From Hymenobacter sedentarius (GTDB taxonomy: Bacteria > Bacteroidota > Bacteroidia > Cytophagales > Hymenobacteraceae): DNA of 64,000 bases. Both the position numbers and the translations under genes were made by a program. Position 1 is the first letter of the stretch, and the number at the start of each line of letters is the position of its first letter. The stretch is taken from contig NZ_CP013909.1 in the NCBI RefSeq assembly GCF_001507645.1, positions 558,001 through 622,000 on the forward strand, written 5' to 3'. Of the stretch, positions 62,096 through 64,000 are shown piece after piece. The notes beneath the pieces are model-generated. The model made no database searches and was not told where the DNA came from. It saw only the letters and a list, made by a program, of their open reading frames with translations.

Positions 62096-62194
62096 AAAGT
62101 GCTGAAAAACGGGCGCGGCAGAGAGCAGCCGCACGCAGGTAGGCTTTCAGACAAAAATACAGCAAATAGGTTCAGGCCCGGGAGGGATGGTTAC

Positions 62195-62593
62195 CTACAT
62201 CTGCTTCAGCCACTCCTGGGCGGTCTCCATGTCGTCGAACGTGGCCACCACCGGCCCTTCGGCCGTGAACTGCAGCATGAGGTCGGTGCTGAGGCGGCTG
62301 TAAACATTGGGCGAGTATACCCAGGCAAAGTACTTAAGCCCGGCGGCCGTCATGGCCGGAAACCACTCGCGCCCGCCCCACTCCGAGGCATCGCTCCACA
62401 TGCTGGTCACGCGCGTGTTGTCGTTTAGCACTTTGCTGCTCCGATGCTCCACCATAAACTGCAGCATTTCCTGGCATCCGTCCTGCACGCTCATCAGGTT
62501 CTGGTCGCCCGTCCAGTCGGCATGCAGCCATTCATTCAGGTGGTCGTAGGCAATGGTGAGATGAGGGGATTCGTGTAGCGTTTGCAAAGACAT
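62195..62593 (-). CDS. Conserved-looking protein, possibly STAS/SpoIIAA-like
   Basis: 132 residues. It has alternating strands and helices: LTIAYDHLNEWLHADWTG, CQEMLQFMVEHRSSKVLNDNTRV and TFDDMETAQEWLK fragments. The layout recalls SpoIIAA/STAS-like cytoplasmic domains of Bacteroidota but no defining motif is present. Strong coding bias supports a real gene. It is on the same strand as the desaturase, 99 bases upstream. Confidence 0.72.
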   Translation of the reverse strand: MSLQTLHESPHLTIAYDHLNEWLHADWTGDQNLMSVQDGCQEMLQFMVEHRSSKVLNDNTRVTSMWSDASEWGGREWFPAMTAAGLKYFAWVYSPNVYSRLSTDLMLQFTAEGPVVATFDDMETAQEWLKQM

Positions 62594-62954
62594 AGCATCG
62601 GATTAGGGCAGTGCGGCCTGCTACGGCTAATACGTAGCAAAGGATACAGAAAAGCCCGAGATACTTGCCTAATATACCACTCAATACTTACAAAGGCAGT
62701 TTTCGATACGCATTTATACGTACAAAGCAAAAAGCATAACCCAAAAAGCTATCCAAATAAACAGGTTAGGGCCTCCTAAAGCTGAACATTATTAACGGCT
62801 ACTTTTTTGTGTCGCTACCTGTAACGCAAGCCAGACAGCGGCCTACTTCGTATAGAATTACTGAGGCGCTGGCTGCGGTGAAAGGTTTACTTCCGGCGGG
62901 CGTCTACCTCCGCAAAACCGCCGGTTTCGGCACTATTTCTGTCTTCTCTTTTCC
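62594..62954. other. Divergent intergenic region without gene
   Basis: 361 bases, unusually AT-rich at 62640-62760, between a leftward gene and msrA. It presumably carries both promoters. No exact TAnnTTTG box close to either start and no RNA recognised. Confidence 0.4.
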
Positions 62955-63629
62955 ATGAAAAATCGATTGAAATCCTTGGCCAGCGCATGCCTGCTGGCGC
63001 TCACCGTTGCGTGCGGCTCGCAGCAGCCAGCCGATGCTCAGAACCCGCCGCGCTCCACCGCCGGCTTTGCCCCGGCCAACCTGAAAGGCTTGGCCATAGC
63101 CACCTTTGCCGGGGGGTGCTTTTGGGCCCAGGAGGAGGCTTTTGAGCAGATAAAGGGCGTGAAGCAGGTGGTGAGCGGCTACGCCGGCGGCACCAAAGCC
63201 AACCCCACCTACGAGGAAGTAGCCGACAAAACCACCGGCCACACCGAAACCGTGCAGATTTACTACGACCCCAAACTGGTGAGCTACCAAAAGCTGGCTG
63301 ACATCTTCTTCACGGCCTCGCACGACCCCACGCAGCTCAACCGCCAGGGCCCCGACGCGGGTCCCGAGTACCGCTCCGTGGCGTTTTACCGCACGCCGGA
63401 AGAAAAGCAAATTCTGGAGGCCACCATTGCCCGGGTCAATGCATCGAAAGAATACAGCGGCAAAATAGTGACCCAGGTGGTGCCGTTCCAGAAGTTCTGG
63501 CCGGCCGAGGCCTACCACCAGGGCTACTACCGCCTGCACCCCGAAAACCCCTACATCGCCCACGTATCGGCTCCCAAAGTCGAGCACGTGCAGAAGGCCT
63601 TCCCCAAAGATTTGAAGAACCCGCTGTAA
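62955..63629 (+). CDS. msrA: Peptide-methionine (S)-S-oxide reductase MsrA, lipoprotein form
   Basis: 224 residues. The leader LLALTVAC places a lipobox Cys at residue 20, so the enzyme is envelope-anchored. Active-site GGCFWAQEEAF has the nucleophile Cys near 55. Family motifs are VVSGYAGG, TTGHTETVQIYYDP, FFTASHDPTQLNRQGPDAGPEYRS and FWPAEAYHQGYY. It reduces methionine-S-sulfoxide in oxidised exported proteins. No msrB is adjacent. A strong terminator follows. Confidence 0.96.
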   Translation: MKNRLKSLASACLLALTVACGSQQPADAQNPPRSTAGFAPANLKGLAIATFAGGCFWAQEEAFEQIKGVKQVVSGYAGGTKANPTYEEVADKTTGHTETVQIYYDPKLVSYQKLADIFFTASHDPTQLNRQGPDAGPEYRSVAFYRTPEEKQILEATIARVNASKEYSGKIVTQVVPFQKFWPAEAYHQGYYRLHPENPYIAHVSAPKVEHVQKAFPKDLKNPL

Positions 63630-63660
63630 GCGCCAGCCTGCCCGTGCAGCCCAGAATCCG

Positions 63661-63692
63661 AAAGCCCCGGCCGCCCTGGCCGGGGCTTTTTT
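63661..63692 (+). terminator. Terminator after msrA
   Basis: AAAGCCCCGGCC, a 5-base loop, then GGCCGGGGCTTTTTT. Confidence 0.9.
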
Positions 63693-63724
63693 GGGCTAAT
63701 CCCCCACGCACCCAAGCCGGCGAG

Positions 63725-63732
63725 TATCTTTG
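63725..63732 (+). promoter_or_regulatory. -7 box TATCTTTG before the terminal gene
   Basis: Exact TAnnTTTG match 49 bases before ATG 63782 and 32 bases after the msrA terminator. No -33 match. Confidence 0.45.
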
Positions 63733-63781
63733 AAAACAGAAGCCGCTCACCGCTTGCGGCGTTTCGCTGCCCTCGCCCCGT

Positions 63782-64000
63782 ATGTCCCCTTCCGCGCCCC
63801 GTGCCCTAGACTTTGAGCTGCTGTTTGCCGCGCTGCCCACCCCGTTTGCGGCGCTGGCACCCGACGGCACCATTCTGGCGCAGAATACGGCCCTGGCCGC
63901 CCTGCTCGGCGCAGCGGACCTGGTGGGCCAGCCCTTGGCCGCCTTGCCCGCGGCGCTGCAGGCCACCGGCAGCATCCTAATGCCGCCCGAGGCCTGGGAC
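63782..64000 (+). CDS. N-terminal part of a PAS-domain protein (cut by window end)
   Basis: 73 codons from ATG 63782, open to the window end. The segment ELLFAALPTPFAALAPDGTILAQNTAL and LLGAADLVGQPL fragments show the PAS start (xxxPxxxxxxxxxGxIxxxNxA). Bacteroidota genes that begin this way are usually sensor histidine kinases, but the catalytic part is outside the window. Confidence 0.75.
   Translation, partial: MSPSAPRALDFELLFAALPTPFAALAPDGTILAQNTALAALLGAADLVGQPLAALPAALQATGSILMPPEAWD

Overview
The window reads as chromosomal DNA of a high-GC member of the Bacteroidota, most likely Cytophagales and close to Hymenobacter. Four things support this. There is a C-terminal type IX secretion (T9SS) sorting domain on a 1852-residue surface protein. 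Start codons lack Shine-Dalgarno sites, while several genes have the Bacteroidota -7 promoter box TAnnTTTG. MutS, Mfd, YajQ, TerC and the proBA pair have the lengths and motifs usual for the group. Palindromic repeats of the GTCATGCxGAGC...GAAGCATCT type are scattered between genes. The assignment is an inference; no 16S gene is present.

Layout. 1-5.4 kb is an accessory island: the tail of an unknown gene, a complete HsdM methylase with no visible hsdS or hsdR, an excisionase-type HTH protein, about 1.3 kb of poorly coding DNA, and a protein whose C-terminal half carries the motifs of a family A polymerase palm. 5.4-9.3 kb encodes a NarL-type response regulator and its Reg_prop histidine kinase. 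10.1-15.7 kb is the T9SS-exported giant protein with seven near-identical FG-GAP repeats. 15.8-30.6 kb is a set of secreted or envelope hydrolases (M29-like, alpha/beta hydrolase, esterase, D-aminoacylase-like, membrane M28 peptidase) interrupted by two tandem paralogous TPR histidine kinases. A striking array of six GGTT-NN-AACC dyads lies in the divergent promoter region at 26.1 kb.

31-64 kb is mostly core genome. It holds tRNA-Leu and tRNA-Gly, mutS, a SpoU/TrmH methylase, a DnaJ-domain protein, terC, yajQ, acetyltransferases, an Mpo1-like gene broken by one stop codon, a thioesterase, an NYN/cold-shock protein, a YdjM-like protein and mfd. It continues with a DUF6624 protein, elaA, a DsbA-family oxidoreductase, a DUF892 ferritin-like protein, an aldo/keto reductase, proB-proA, a YdeI-like protein, a DUF2141 protein, NDH-2, a metallopeptidase/propeller/barrel fusion, a Gfo/Idh/MocA oxidoreductase, YceI, a sphingolipid-type desaturase, msrA and the start of a PAS protein.

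Functional links that can be argued: the regulator and kinase at 5.4-9.3 kb form a two-component pair; proB and proA form the glutamate-to-proline pathway; MutS and Mfd are DNA repair. The secreted hydrolases suggest scavenging of extracellular peptides and esters. The best candidates for something undescribed are the polymerase-like protein in the island and the dyad array at 26.1 kb.
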